64,000 bases of DNA from Pseudoips prasinana (Eukaryota > Arthropoda > Insecta > Lepidoptera > Nolidae): contig OX621245.1 in the NCBI GenBank assembly GCA_951640165.1, forward strand, positions 23,800,330 to 23,864,329, given 5' to 3'. A program made the translations under genes and the position numbers. This document shows, piece after piece, positions 33,521 through 43,168 of this stretch; position 1 is the stretch's first letter; each line of letters starts with the position of its first letter. The notes below the pieces were generated by a model. It saw only the letters and a program-made list of their open reading frames with translations. It did not search any database and was not told the DNA's origin.

Positions 33521-33733
33521 TCACCCCATCTCATCCCGTGGGGGGCGTAGAAGTCGACCCGAGGGAATATCTACCAGAGGACGGGCAGCAGCTTCCTTCT
33601 GATTACTATGACCATCTTATTGCGATCGCCAACCCGCCTGCCAAGCATGGCGATTATGGCATATCCCCCCAAGACGATTCTTGAGGGAGGTTTGTCCAGC
33701 AGTGGACTTATTTCGCTGTAATGATGATGATGA
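33521..33733 (+). mobile_element. RTE 5' leader fused to RTE 3' tail (internal deletion or RTE-derived SINE)
   Basis: The first ~140 bp (AGAATATC, CATCCCGTGGGGGGCGTAG, CGACCCGAGGGAATATC, GCGATCGCCAACCCG) match, in reverse, the 5' leader of the RTE copy near 38940-39090. After the leader it jumps to GAGGTTTGTCCAGCAGTGG and ends in ATGATGATGATGA. The RTE 3' tail follows the C-terminal codons in the same way at 15464. Everything coding is missing. Confidence 0.8.
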
Positions 33734-33745
33734 GGTCAACTTATT

Positions 33746-33921
33746 AATATAATATCCTGGGGCATTATTCACACACGCCAACTGCTCCCAAACTAAGTAG
33801 ACCTAGTACTATGGAAACCGATATACTACACATATTACTTTCCTTTTGTAAATACATACTTGTATTGCCTAATTACATCCAGACACAGAACAAACAGGCA
33901 TGTTCATGCACCCAAATATAA
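33746..33921 (-). repeat. SINE-B copy, head truncated
   Basis: Minus-strand body and AATATTAATAAG-type tail. The tRNA-like head is lost. Confidence 0.75.
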
Positions 33922-34178
33922 CTCTCTCTATATCACCTGGTCTAAATATCTCAGTAATTATGGTTATTACATTTTTATTTGTTAAGGCAAGAGGAATGGC
34001 TACCCATACCACCCGCATAAAGAGTCTGCGGGTTGGTATGTTAAAGAATGAAAGAAAAAATCATTTATTCATTACCAGGATGGACATAACAACCAAATGA
34101 TACAATAACAGAAAAGTACATCATGAAAAGGTTAAATATAAATATTTTTTTCTAGTTAGAAAACTAGAAAATGCAGAT
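33922..34178. other. unassigned DNA
   Basis: The window between a SINE and a palindrome. Nothing recognised. Confidence 0.35.
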
Positions 34179-34266
34179 GGGCGCTATCAGAATATCAGCG
34201 CTGTCTGTGTATTGCGAGATAGATATCTCGCAATACACAGACAGCGCTGATATTCTGATAGCGCCC
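34179..34266. repeat. 88-bp perfect palindrome
   Basis: Two 43-bp arms starting GGGCGCTATCAGAATATCAG are perfect complements around a central GA. No clear duplication of flanking DNA was found. Confidence 0.93.
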
Positions 34267-34346
34267 ACCTGTGAGGTCCACGAATAATTAACCCCATTAC
34301 ATTTTATAATAAAATAACAGATAGTTGAACAGCTAAATACATTTAT

Positions 34347-34509
34347 CACACTAATATTATAAAGGCGAGTGTGATTGTGTAGGTATGTTTGTTACTTCTT
34401 CACGTCCAAATGGCTGGAGCGATTTCAATAAAATTTGGTGTGGAGTTTGCTGACACCCTGGATTAATTTATGAAGTTTAATGTGGGTAAAACCGCGGGGC
34501 ATAGCTAGT
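34347..34509 (+). repeat. repeat K (Helitron-like), near complete
   Basis: It begins CACTAATATTATAAAGGCG and ends AACCGCGGGGCATAGCTAGT, with a small internal deletion relative to the 32515 copy. Confidence 0.72.
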
Positions 34510-34752
34510 AACACATATAAAAGCTTTTAGTAAGATTTCGGTGCCCCACTTTTCCGCCAAGCCCCCGGTGTTCGGTACCCTGGGAAGGTTATATCCCTAT
34601 AGGCTTAGAGACATATGACATGTCGTTCGTTCAATTCTGATAGCTAGCCACAACATGGAGCGGGCTCTAATAGATATGAACAAGGCAAAGAATAAGTGGT
34701 GGATGTATTAAATATCAGAACAATACGTGCTAACCAACTGATTAATCATTTG

Positions 34753-35190
34753 AAAAAAAATAATTTAATAAATAAAAAAACCCAACTGCGTAAATAATGA
34801 ACCAAACTACGTACATAGACAAAGAACTGAAAAGAAAAAAACAAGCACATAGATGGCCGGTGGTCTTAAATTAAATAATGTACTATTGAATGAATACTAT
34901 TGAAGAAAATAAAATATATTTTAATAATGGAACATGACAACTGAACAGTCGGGATCCATTAGTCTATAGCCAATCTAATTTGTCAATGGATCCCGACTGT
35001 TCAGTTGTCATGTTCCATTATTAAAATATATTTTAATTTCTTCAATAGTATTCATTCAATAGTACATTATATAATTTAAGACCACCGGCCATCTATGTGC
35101 TTGTTTTTTTCTTTTCAGTTCTTTGTCTATGTACGTAGTTTGGTTCATTATTTACGCAGTTGGGTTTTTTTATTTATTAAATATTTTTTT
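34753..35190. mobile_element. giant foldback element, about 190-bp arms
   Basis: Arms of roughly 190 bp (34753-34960 and 34985-35190) are almost perfect inverted copies, containing AACCCAACTGCGTAAATAAT, AGATGGCCGGTGGTC and ACTGAACAGTCGGGATCCAT. The loop is only about 24 bp (GTCTATAGCCAATCTAATTT). No protein is encoded. The plus frame at 35095-35292 is a by-product. The cruciform potential is very high. Confidence 0.93.
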
Positions 35191-35521
35191 TATTTTATAC
35201 TTTTTAGTTATGAGTTCCTCGCTAGTTTCAAAAATAAGTTAACCACATTATATATTATTATATTTGTTCTTATTATTTATGTTTCTTTTTAATATTCTTA
35301 TCATTCATAAGTATCTATATGCTATACTAGAATAGATTTAGTTATTAAATATTATTCATTCATTTATTTATTTCACTTAAAATAGAGTACAGTGGTGGTC
35401 TTACTATTAGATTAGTCTCATCAATTTTACTCATAAACAGTATGCGAAATGTTTGATTGTTATATAATATGTCAAATTTTACACAAATAATATAATTAAT
35501 TAAATAAATCACAGTTTGTTT
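35191..35521. other. unassigned AT-rich DNA
   Basis: Nothing recognised. Confidence 0.4.
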
Positions 35522-35718
35522 TAAAAAACAACCCCTGCACTAGGGAATCTTATCCCTGTGTCGCAGGGTACTTTACAACATATAATTGACGGACACAAAT
35601 TAAATCCAGACTCCGAACAACTATTTATGGATCACACAAGTAGTGCTCCGGCGCGGTACTCGAACCCGCGACACGAAGCGGCGACGCGACTGCCTTAGCC
35701 GTCGCGCCACGCGTGCAG
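35522..35718 (-). repeat. SINE-A copy abutting a LINE C-terminus
   Basis: Minus-strand head GCACGCGTGGCGCGACGGC, B box GCGGGTTCGAGTACC, body, and the end GTGCAGGGGTTG. The head touches the stop codon of the LINE at 35719, replacing that LINE's 3' untranslated region. Confidence 0.85.
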
Positions 35719-36302
35719 TCAAAAATTTGACTTGATTGAATAGAATGATTTTTCTAGGAGCCACAGTCTGAGTTGGTTTTTGAACTCTGCCGCTGAAAAA
35801 TGTTTAATATTTTGCGGCAAAGCATTAAACAATTTCACACAAACAGCATAGGAACTTTTTTGAAATAGTGTTATATTAGTTATCATGTTGCGAGGAAAAA
35901 CATCTTTAGCTCTAGTAAATACTGTAGCTGCGTTTTCACAAATACACCGATTTCAAAAATGTACAAACACACTAGTCATAATTTTTAGTCCTTTTAACAA
36001 CGATTTACATGAGACAAACGGAGGAGTACCTGTAATTGCTCTAACGCCTTTTTGCAATAGAAATGCTTTGGATTTATCTGTTGAATTGCCCCATAGTAAG
36101 ATACCATACCGCAGGATAGAACCAAAGTACCGTAGTAAAACGTGATATGCCATTAAAATCGATTGGTAATAAGGCTATTTTTCGAAGTCGTGACAAAAAG
36201 TATACAAACCTATTGATTCTGATGCATATTTGATCAATGTGAAATTTCCAGTCACAATAACGATCAACTGTTATTAGTCCGATTAAGAAATGACTCAAAG
36301 GT
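35719..36302 (-). pseudogene. CR1/Jockey-type LINE C-terminal region (left part of a split copy)
   Basis: The minus frames read ITVDRYCDWKFHIDQICIRI, NRFVYFLSRLRKIALL, then ILRYGILLWGNSTDK, LQKGVRAITGTPPF and end LFNALPQNIKHFSA, LLEKSFYSIKSNF plus TGA at 35719-35721. At least two frameshifts separate these blocks. The order matches the region after the reverse transcriptase in the same LINE type as 31250-31735. Coding similarity stops at 36302, exactly where the inverted end of the DNA transposon starts, and resumes at 39879. Confidence 0.85.
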
Positions 36303-36580
36303 ATAGAATGCGTGAGCGGGGACCTAAGGGATATTTTCAGAAACTTGTTCAGAGTACTTAGAGGGAAATCATACTAAAAGTCCTGACGTCTAGGAGGTGA
36401 GGCGGAGGGAGGAGGGGGGAGGGGGACAAAGACCTCAATTTTAGGTTTTTCGCTAATATCTTTGAAAAGGTGCGTTTTAGCAAACAATAATTTAAGATAA
36501 AGTGAAAGCTTACAAAATTCACTATAACTTTGATCTCATATACTTTTTCATATTTCCATTCGTTTATGATCTACACGCTC

Positions 36581-37037
36581 CAGCAATATAGATAATTTAA
36601 GTTATTCAGCGGAACTCTTACAGATGCCTTGAGAAGTTTAGGAGACCTGATATGCTTCTGGAGGGAGGTGTGCTGGATGGAATCTGTCATGGCACGTACA
36701 AACCATACCCACTAGCATATTAGTGGGAACAAGATGATGATGAGTTATTCAGCGTGATGACCATTACCTGATGCCCGAGTTATCTCTAAATTTATTTTAA
36801 CATAAGCTGGGAGTACCTCCACGTGGTAAGGGCGGTAACAGTAAGATATCGCGTTTTTTTTGTAACAGCGGATAACTGAGCTTAGGCGGGAAAAACATCA
36901 TCAAGATTGCTTTTCGCTCAATGCTCACTGTAGGAAACGCAACCTTACTGGCTAAAACTGCAAAATGATGATGAATGAATGAATGACAAAAAATGAGATG
37001 CAATAGCATGGATATGAACACATCCTCTTCTTACATT
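36581..37037. other. interior of the DNA transposon, no gene recognised
   Basis: AT-rich with GATGATGA runs near 36733 and 36965. No coding motif is visible. Confidence 0.4.
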
Positions 37038-37236
37038 CATTTACCGGCTACGATACAACATCAGCAACGTTTAGAAGAAAATGGTGGGTTTCTGTAAATT
37101 GTATTTAAATTCGGAAATTATTCAGGAAGCAGCAAAGATCTTTTACAACCCATGCTCCAGCCATATTGATGTTGCAGAAGAAGTGTACTTCCTGAAATGG
37201 TATGGGGCACCAGCAAAAGTGACCCTTCTCAAAGTA
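37038..37236 (+). pseudogene. DNA-transposon protein, internal piece
   Basis: One frame reads FTGYDTTSATFRRKW. After a frameshift, LNSEIIQEAAKIFYNPCSSH, then VYFLKWYGAPAKVTLL. From memory of an uncharacterised arthropod protein family (HAFTGCDTTS..., then ...AKxFxxPxSS...LYGAP, then QVQxWLG and a Cys-rich tail), these blocks are consecutive parts of that protein. The function is not established. I take it as the element's own protein because it lies between its inverted termini and in one orientation. It is cut by the RTE at about 37236. Confidence 0.65.
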
Positions 37237-39092
37237 ATTCTTCAAGAGGGTTTTATCGCCCTTTTTGAAGAAGAGCACCACCACACCCCTATGGCATGCT
37301 TGTGGCGTTTGACCTTCTAGTATGACGGAGTTAAATAACTTCTGAAGGGCCCGTGAGGATTGGTGTACCACCCACCTTCAGAAGCTCTGCCGTAACCCCA
37401 TCATCACCAGGCGCCTTGTTGTTCTTAAGCTGTGCGAGAACCATTCTAATCTCTCACAGGTGACTGGGTTTACGTATACAGCTGTCCGTAGAACCTCTCG
37501 ATCTCTCCCAGCAACTCAGGTCTAGACGTGACGATTCTACCATCCTCAGTCTTCAGCTTCGTCAGTTGGCTATGTCCAACAGACAGTTCTCTTGCAAACA
37601 CTTTAGAGCCTTTGTTCCGCTGAATGGCTTATTTAATACAATTTGTATTAAATTGACGCGTGTCGCGAGTTAAATACTTTGAGATCTGTCTGTTGAGCTG
37701 CCGGTATCTGGTAGCATCATCAGAGGATGTCAGAACCATTTTCCGTCTTTCGTTCATAAGCTGCATACCCTATAGTCAGAGATCTTTTTGGTTCTGTTTG
37801 TACAGTGGGCCTTGAAGACTTTAGACCCAGCCGTATGGACAGCTTCTACGAGCCTGTCGTGGTATGAGTCCACTTCCTCGCAATCTGCTAGGCATTTGGA
37901 CCTTTAAACGGTTTTGCAGTTCGAGCTGAAAGGGTTCAGGGTTTTGGATGTGGATGGGTAAAGGTCGGAGCGTAGACTTTATCAGTCGGGACCTCTGGAG
38001 CTTGACATTTAGGTTCAATGAGCCTCTCGCCAGTCTGTGATCGCTCCCGGTTTTAACTGTATTGATTACTGAGACGTCATTGAACATCTGTCTACTCGTC
38101 GACAAGATAAAGTCTATCTCGGTTTTTGTTTTACCATCGGGGCTTACTCAGGTCCATTTGCGGTTTTCCGGCTTCTTGAAAAAGGAGTTCGTCATAAAGA
38201 GTCTCTACTTCTCCATGAAGTCAGCCAACATTTGGCCCCGGGGATTCCGGTCTCCAGTTCCAAATTGCCCCACTCTCAGCTCATTCCCGAATCGTTTACA
38301 CAGCTTCGCGTTAAAGTCCCCCATGACCACAGTGAAATCTCTTATTTCACTTCGAGGTATGTATGGCTCTAGAAATATCCTCAACATGACCTCAACCTCA
38401 TCGTCGGAGTGCGTCGAAGTCGGCGCGTAAACCTGTATGACCTTCAACGAATACCGCTTGGTAATTCTGAGTATAAGGTACGCAACCCTAGTCGACACAC
38501 TCTCGATTTTCACTATGTTGTGGACGAGGGACTTGTGGACTATGAACCCAACACCACCTTGGGACAGTTGGTCGCCCTTCCAGAAATAGAGCAGATTCCC
38601 GGATTTCAGGATTATCGTGTCCTCCCCCTCTCTTCGGACTTCAGATAATCCTATTATGTCCCAATGTAACCTCCTCAATTCTTCCTCCAGTTCGATCATC
38701 TTCTCGTCGGTCCGCAGCGTGCGTGTGTTGTATATTGCCAGGGCCAGAGGGCGTCGGTTTTGGTAACGCGGAATCTGCCGGGGATTCTTAGCACCCCTTG
38801 CCCTGCCGTAACCACGGCTGTTACCACGACTGGGAATAGCAGGGCTGCCGGAGACTGGGGGCCATGAACTGGGGGAAATGAACTGGGGGAAATGAAGGAC
38901 ACAATTAAACAATTGTGTCCTTCATTTGAGGGATCTGCCATAATCGCCACGCTTGGCAAACGGGTTGGCGATCGCAGTAAGGTAGACATTGGTACTCATG
39001 AGAACACTGCTGCCCATTCTCTGGTATATATATATTCCCTCGGGACGACTTCTACGCCCCCCCGCGGGATGAGAGGGGGTGGCGATATTCTC
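37237..39092 (-). mobile_element. RTE LINE copy inserted in the DNA transposon, 3'-truncated
   Basis: Read on the minus strand it begins with the RTE 5' leader (about 39090, AGAATATCGCC and CCCGAGGGAATATAT), then the endonuclease and linker, and stops inside the reverse transcriptase at FFKKGDKTLL. Loss of the 3' part rather than the 5' part is atypical for LINE insertion and implies a later deletion or recombination. Confidence 0.85.
37238..38989 (-). pseudogene. RTE ORF: endonuclease, linker and start of reverse transcriptase
   Basis: The open part 38205-38912 encodes an APE-type endonuclease: LALAIYNTRTLRTDEKMIEL, the catalytic SEVRREG, SQGGVGFIVHK, VIQVYAPTSTHSDDEVE and MGDFNAKLCKRFG. 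These are the metal-binding and active-site blocks that nick the target DNA. It then runs on, with stops and frameshifts, through SVINTVKTGSDHRLARGSLN and LERSRL-like linker sequence (37821-38105) and TEDGRIVTSRPELLGEIERF, to the reverse transcriptase start LQKLFNSVILEGQTP (37238-37371). Near 37440 a block found in the 1-1565 copy is missing. The upstream frame 38696-38989 gives the N-terminal part in another frame. Confidence 0.85.
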
Positions 39093-39547
39093 TAGGCCGT
39101 TACCACACAGCCACTAAGAGCCACTAAGTAGCTAAATATAATTCCTGAAGCACATATCGCCAAGTGCAGCAATGGCTCGGGAATGAGCTGCTCAAGAGTG
39201 GGGGTGGAAAAAATGAAAGTGATATCTTGGCGCCAAGAACAACAAAAGATTTACCGGCACCGCAGGTTTTACTAAAAACAATATTTTGTCGCTGCACCAA
39301 GGATTGTAGCAGCAGCAAATGTCGATGTCGCAAAGCTATGCTGAAATGTTCTGCTGTGTGCCTCCATTGCCAAGGAAAATGCTTCAACGGCGTGTCTTTT
39401 AGCGAGGAAGACAACGAGAATGACCATGAAGATGATTGAGAGCCCTCTGAGCAAGAACCACTTACCACTGAGGAGGGCGAGGAAGAAGAAACCACAGAAA
39501 ACGACCTTTTGCCAGGACCCTCACGACCTAAGAGAATAAAAATGTGA
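39093..39547 (+). pseudogene. DNA-transposon protein, C-terminal piece with Cys-rich (CXC-like) domain
   Basis: From 39149 the frame reads TYRQVQQWLGNELLKSGGG, then LAPRTTKDLPAPQVLLK and the Cys-rich FCRCTKDCSSSKCRCRK, AMLKCSAVCLHCQGKCFNG. The pattern CxC, C, CxCRK, LKC, CxxCxGxC resembles tesmin/TSO1-type CXC domains, which bind zinc and DNA. A TGA at 39437-39439 interrupts an acidic tail that continues in frame (EPSEQEPLTTEEGEEEETTE) to a second TGA near 39545. Upstream of 39149 a TGA and TAA break the link to LPPT-like codons near 39093. The protein is the same one interrupted at 37236. Confidence 0.7.
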
Positions 39548-39878
39548 ATCATTCACAGAATTGGACTTAGAAACGAATATTTCAAAACTTTTTTTATTTG
39601 CACTTTTCCAGAGCCAGTAGTTCGAAAACGGATGGGATATGGAAAAGTGTCAAAGTTATAGAAAATTTTAAAAGCTTTCATTTAATCTTAGAACATTTTT
39701 GCTAAAACGCGCCATTTTTGAAATATTAGCGTAAAACCTAAAATTGAGGTCTTTGTCCCCCTGCCCTTCCTCCGCCTCACCTCCTGGACATCAGGACTTT
39801 TAGTACGTTTTCTCTCTAAGTACTCTGAACAAGTTTCTGAAGAAATCGCTCAGGTTCCCACTCACGCACTCTACAACT

Positions 39879-40225
39879 ACTTTATTAATTATACTATATA
39901 CCGAGAAACTTCACACTCTCTACTTTGTTTATGACCATTGTATTTTATATTTAGTAAATATGATTTACTTCTTTTGCTCAAAAATTTAATAAAGTGTGTC
40001 TTGCTCAAATTCACGGTCAGATTATTTTTATGAAGCGAATTAATTTCTATCGTATTATTTATTTCTATGTCAAAGTTATTTAACAGATTCTATGCCAAAA
40101 CTATAGGGATGTCGTCTGCAAACAAAGTGCATGTATAATGAGTTATATCTGGTATGACATTAATATAGAAAAGAAAAAGAGTCCATGCTTATTTACGAGA
40201 TAGTCCGATTGGCAATATTATTTAA
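39879..40225 (-). pseudogene. CR1/Jockey-type LINE reverse transcriptase, C-motif part (right half of the split copy)
   Basis: The minus frame reads TLFLFYINVIPDITHYTC, TLFADDIPIVLA, a TAG, then NLLNNFDIEINNTIEIN, SLHKNNLTVNLSKTHFI and KFLSKRSKSYLLNIKYNG. FADD is the catalytic C motif of the reverse transcriptase and LTVNLSKT follows it in all LINEs. Upstream RT motifs are missing (5'-truncated near 40225). Continues at 35719-36302 after the DNA transposon. Confidence 0.85.
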
Positions 40226-41440
40226 TTAGAGTTCCACTTTCCAGAATGGCATTTTTTTTTCTTTTACTGTTTTCTTTTTAATCTATATTTTTTAATCTGT
40301 GATATGATAATGAATAAATAAACATCCGGGCCAAATATCACGTTAATACAAGCAGCTCTTTAAGCTGAGAGATAAGTCAGTCATTGTTATTGTTATATGA
40401 CTGCAAATTTCGCAATCTCGTGATTTCATTGAGAGATTTGATATCATGAAGATTGTTTAGTAGCTTGCGGTGGTACAGAGTACTAATAATTAAACCATCT
40501 GAAGACTTAACCTGGCTTTAAGAAAAATTCAAAATTCTATGCAATTCAAAATTAAAATGCACGAACTGAGATCGACAACGGCTCGATTCAAAATTGTCCC
40601 TTGCAACTTGTGTACAGTTACACCCCAACATAATATTAAAGGTAATATTTTTCTTTAAATTTTACCTTGTCCACAAAGCGCATGAAATTCATTTGTTGAT
40701 AGTTCGATTCTCACACCAACCAAAGGGACGTTGTTCTTTATATCTTTGTCATTGCATTTACAACAATTCGATTTCGGTAGGTACCTACCTATATATAGTT
40801 TTTCAAGTGAAGTTAAGTACTAAATCGTTTGAAGTTGGAGATGGGCGACCGTGTTAGACTTTAGATAGTTTAGGTAGTCCAATATAACTAATAGATACTT
40901 TAGTATATGTCCATCAACACTCACACGCACAGTCATACGAAGTTCTCGTCTTGTCATCGTAAAAATTCTACTGTTTTAAAACCTATATGTGAGAATAGTT
41001 GTTACGCAACTTTAAATTGATATAGCTCCTAAACGGCCGATCTAATCGAAAAATGTTGAAAGAAAACTAAAAATATTTTTTAAATACCTATTCAACGATA
41101 CCCCACATGACGTAGTTTGTTGACTTTAATTTTTTTAATTTTCACATAACGGCGTCCAGTAGTCGCCAAATTGAATTTTCACTAACGTCATGTCTTTAGT
41201 GAAACTTTCCGGACTGAAAGGAATCGATTGACGTGCAAATCACTAAAATCGGCCCAGGCGTTTGGTCTGTATAGTGCTTCAAAGGAACATACATACATAC
41301 ATAGCCTGATAAACACATTACCCTTTGCGTCCCGCAGTCGGGTAAAAAGGAAACGATTGCACAAAGGTACTGCTTATTTCAATAGAAATTTCTCAGCAGC
41401 CCCGCGAGAAAACAAACTAATCAGAAAAAGAGCATAACAA
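40226..41440. other. unassigned DNA, possible TE tail near 41000-41345
   Basis: TAGCTCCTAAACGGCCGATC, ACATACATACATACATAG and GTCCCGCAGTCGGGTAAAAA resemble the end of a repeat I have seen in moth genomes, but I cannot name it. Confidence 0.35.
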
Positions 41441-41690
41441 CGACGTAATGAAACCGAACCATATTTGAAGAAGCTGATAACTGGCGATGAAAAGTGGATC
41501 ACGTACGACAAGAACCTGCGAAAAAAGTCTTGGTCAAAGGCCGGTCAGGCTTCACAAACTTTGGCGAAACCCGGGTTAACTCGCAACAAGGTGATGCTGT
41601 GTGGGTGGTGGGATTGGAAGGGCATTACACATTATGAACTGTTACCACCAGGGAGGACCATCGATTCTGAACTCTATTGCGAACAACTTA
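41441..41690 (+). pseudogene. mori-type mariner transposase fragment
   Basis: The frame reads RRNETEPYLKKLITGDEKW, ITYDKNLRKKSWSKAGQAS, LAKPGLTRNKVMLCGWWDW, KGITHYELLPPGRTIDSELY and CEQLI. GDEKW contains the first catalytic Asp, and the series is typical of the mori subfamily. The second and third catalytic residues are missing: the fragment stops at 41690, where the palindrome begins. It differs clearly from the intact mariner at 29652 and belongs to a different subfamily. Confidence 0.85.
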
Positions 41691-41760
41691 TATAAAAAAA
41701 TGCGATGTTTATGGACCTAGTGCAGTCACTAGGTCCATAAACATCGCAATTATTTTTATA
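41691..41760. repeat. 70-bp palindrome abutting the mariner fragment
   Basis: Arms of about 31 bp (TGCGATGTTTATGGACCTAG and its complement) surround a CAGT centre. It starts where the mariner fragment ends, so it may be an insertion or a rearranged end. Confidence 0.8.
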
Positions 41761-41777
41761 AGTTATTGAGTAATATG

Positions 41778-42010
41778 ATAATAATAATATCCTGGGTCAC
41801 ACATCGCCATCTGATTGCAGAGCTCGTACTATGGAAACCAAATAACTGATTTACTACTTTTTTTGTTAATTTTTACTTATATAGATAATTACACCTAGAC
41901 TCAGGACCAACAGAACATGTATGCACACAAATATCTGTCCTGGGTGAAAATCGAACCCACGACCTGCGGCGTGAAATGCAAGTATCTACCAACTACCCCA
42001 ATCGGCCGCC
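41778..42010 (-). repeat. SINE-B copy
   Basis: Minus-strand head with GTGGGTTCGATTTTCACCC, body ACATGTTCTGTTGGTCC and AATATTATTATT tail. Confidence 0.82.
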
Positions 42011-42481
42011 ATATTTGTGGATGTAACAACCCCCACGACGCAAAAGATTTTAATTTGAGTAAAAAGCGTTGTTACCTGAACATTTATGTTAAACAAAATT
42101 ATTTATTCCCTAACATTTGAGACCTTTAAAGTAGCGACGGTCCTTGTTGTGTAATAAAACATGAAAAACCGCTTTTTACTTGTTCTATAGCAATTCAATG
42201 TAGGTTTGAATATGAATTATTATTAATAAACATAGGTTTAGCATACCCTTTTCACCTTTCAAAGGCAGTTTCAACCTACTTATATATTCTGGGTTTATTA
42301 AAATTGTTTGGCCCGATTATAACAAATATAATAAATTGTAAGTTTCGGGTATGGTTCTGATAAGGGTTTCTATGTTTGATTTATTATTTATTTATCAAAT
42401 ACAGCATTTTAATTTTAAATTGTTTTATAATTACTGGATTATGGTAGCTGTCTTATAGGTCGTATTCAACTGTATACAACA
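42011..42481. other. unassigned AT-rich DNA
   Basis: Nothing recognised. Confidence 0.4.
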
Positions 42482-42535
42482 TACTATCCTGAGACATTAT
42501 TATACACGGCCATCTAATACCAGCAGGCACTATGC
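42482..42535 (-). repeat. SINE-B tail fragment
   Basis: ATCCTGAGACATTATTATAC and GGCCATCTAATACC correspond in reverse to the SINE-B tail. Confidence 0.6.
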
Positions 42536-42544
42536 CGAGAGAAT

Positions 42545-42593
42545 TTTTGTTTTTATGGCATTATTTGCAATGCAAAGCTTCATTCTAACATAA
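42545..42593 (-). repeat. SINE-F fragment, left of repeat X
   Basis: GGCATTATTTGCAATGCAAAG matches the block between SINE-F units further on (43680). Confidence 0.55.
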
Positions 42594-43168
42594 AAACCGG
42601 CCAAGTGCGAGTCGGGCTCGCATATGAAGGGTTCCGTAGCAGCAAGTATTTCAGTTGATTAAATGAAAGCAAATTGCGGTTTATAACGTTTTAAAAAAAA
42701 ACTACTTGCTAGATCTCGTTCAAACCAATTTTCGTTGTTAGTTTACATAGTAATGTACATCAAATATTTTTTTTAGTTTTATCATTGTCTTTATTTTATT
42801 TTAGAAGTTACAGGGGGGGACACTCATTTTACCACTTTGGAAGTGTCTCTCGCGCAAACTATTCAGTTAAGACAAAAATGATATTAGAAACCTCAATATG
42901 ATTTTTAAAGACTTATCCTTATGGGTACGATAAAAAAAATTAAGTTTCAGTTCTATGTATGGCGTCCCCCCAAAATAATTGTTCTTTTTCTATTTTTATG
43001 TAAAAATCTTAATGCGGTTCACAGAATACACCTACTTACCAAGTTTCAGCAATACAGCTCCTATAGTTTCCGAAAAAAGTGGCTGTGACATACGGACGGA
43101 CAGACAGACAGACAGACATGACGAATCTATAAGGGTTCCGTTTTTGCCATTTGGCTACGGAACCCTTA
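42594..43168 (+). repeat. repeat X, copy 1 (non-autonomous, GGGTTCCGTAGC ends)
   Basis: It begins AACCGGCCAAGTGCGAGTCG, has AGGGTTCCGTAGCAGC near its left side and GGCTACGGAACCCT at its right end, an inverted pair. Inside are a G-run near 42813, a CAGACAGACAGACAGACA run, and CCAAGTTTCAGCAATACAGC. A second copy is at 51348-51946. It lies between pieces of SINE-F. Confidence 0.75.

Larger units (their letters stand above)
36303..39878 (+). mobile_element. DNA transposon with about 280-bp inverted termini, inserted in a LINE
   Basis: The left terminus (36303 to about 36580) and the right one (about 39600-39878) are degenerate inverted copies starting TAGARTGCGTGAG and sharing CAGAAACTTGTTCAGAGTAC, ACAAAGACCTCAATTTTAGG and GCGTTTTAGCAAA. 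The interior holds two pieces of one plus-strand protein (37038-37236 and 39093-39547) separated by an RTE insertion. I could not fix the target duplication or the superfamily. Confidence 0.85.

Noticed and set aside
35095..35292. 65-codon membrane-like frame
   Set aside because: It lies in the right arm of a long palindrome and runs into AT-rich DNA. Hydrophobicity follows from T-rich codons.
43090..43125. CRISPR-like or functional short tandem array
   Set aside because: A simple (CAGA)n run inside repeat X, also seen in shorter form in the second copy. There are no spacers, and the genome is eukaryotic.
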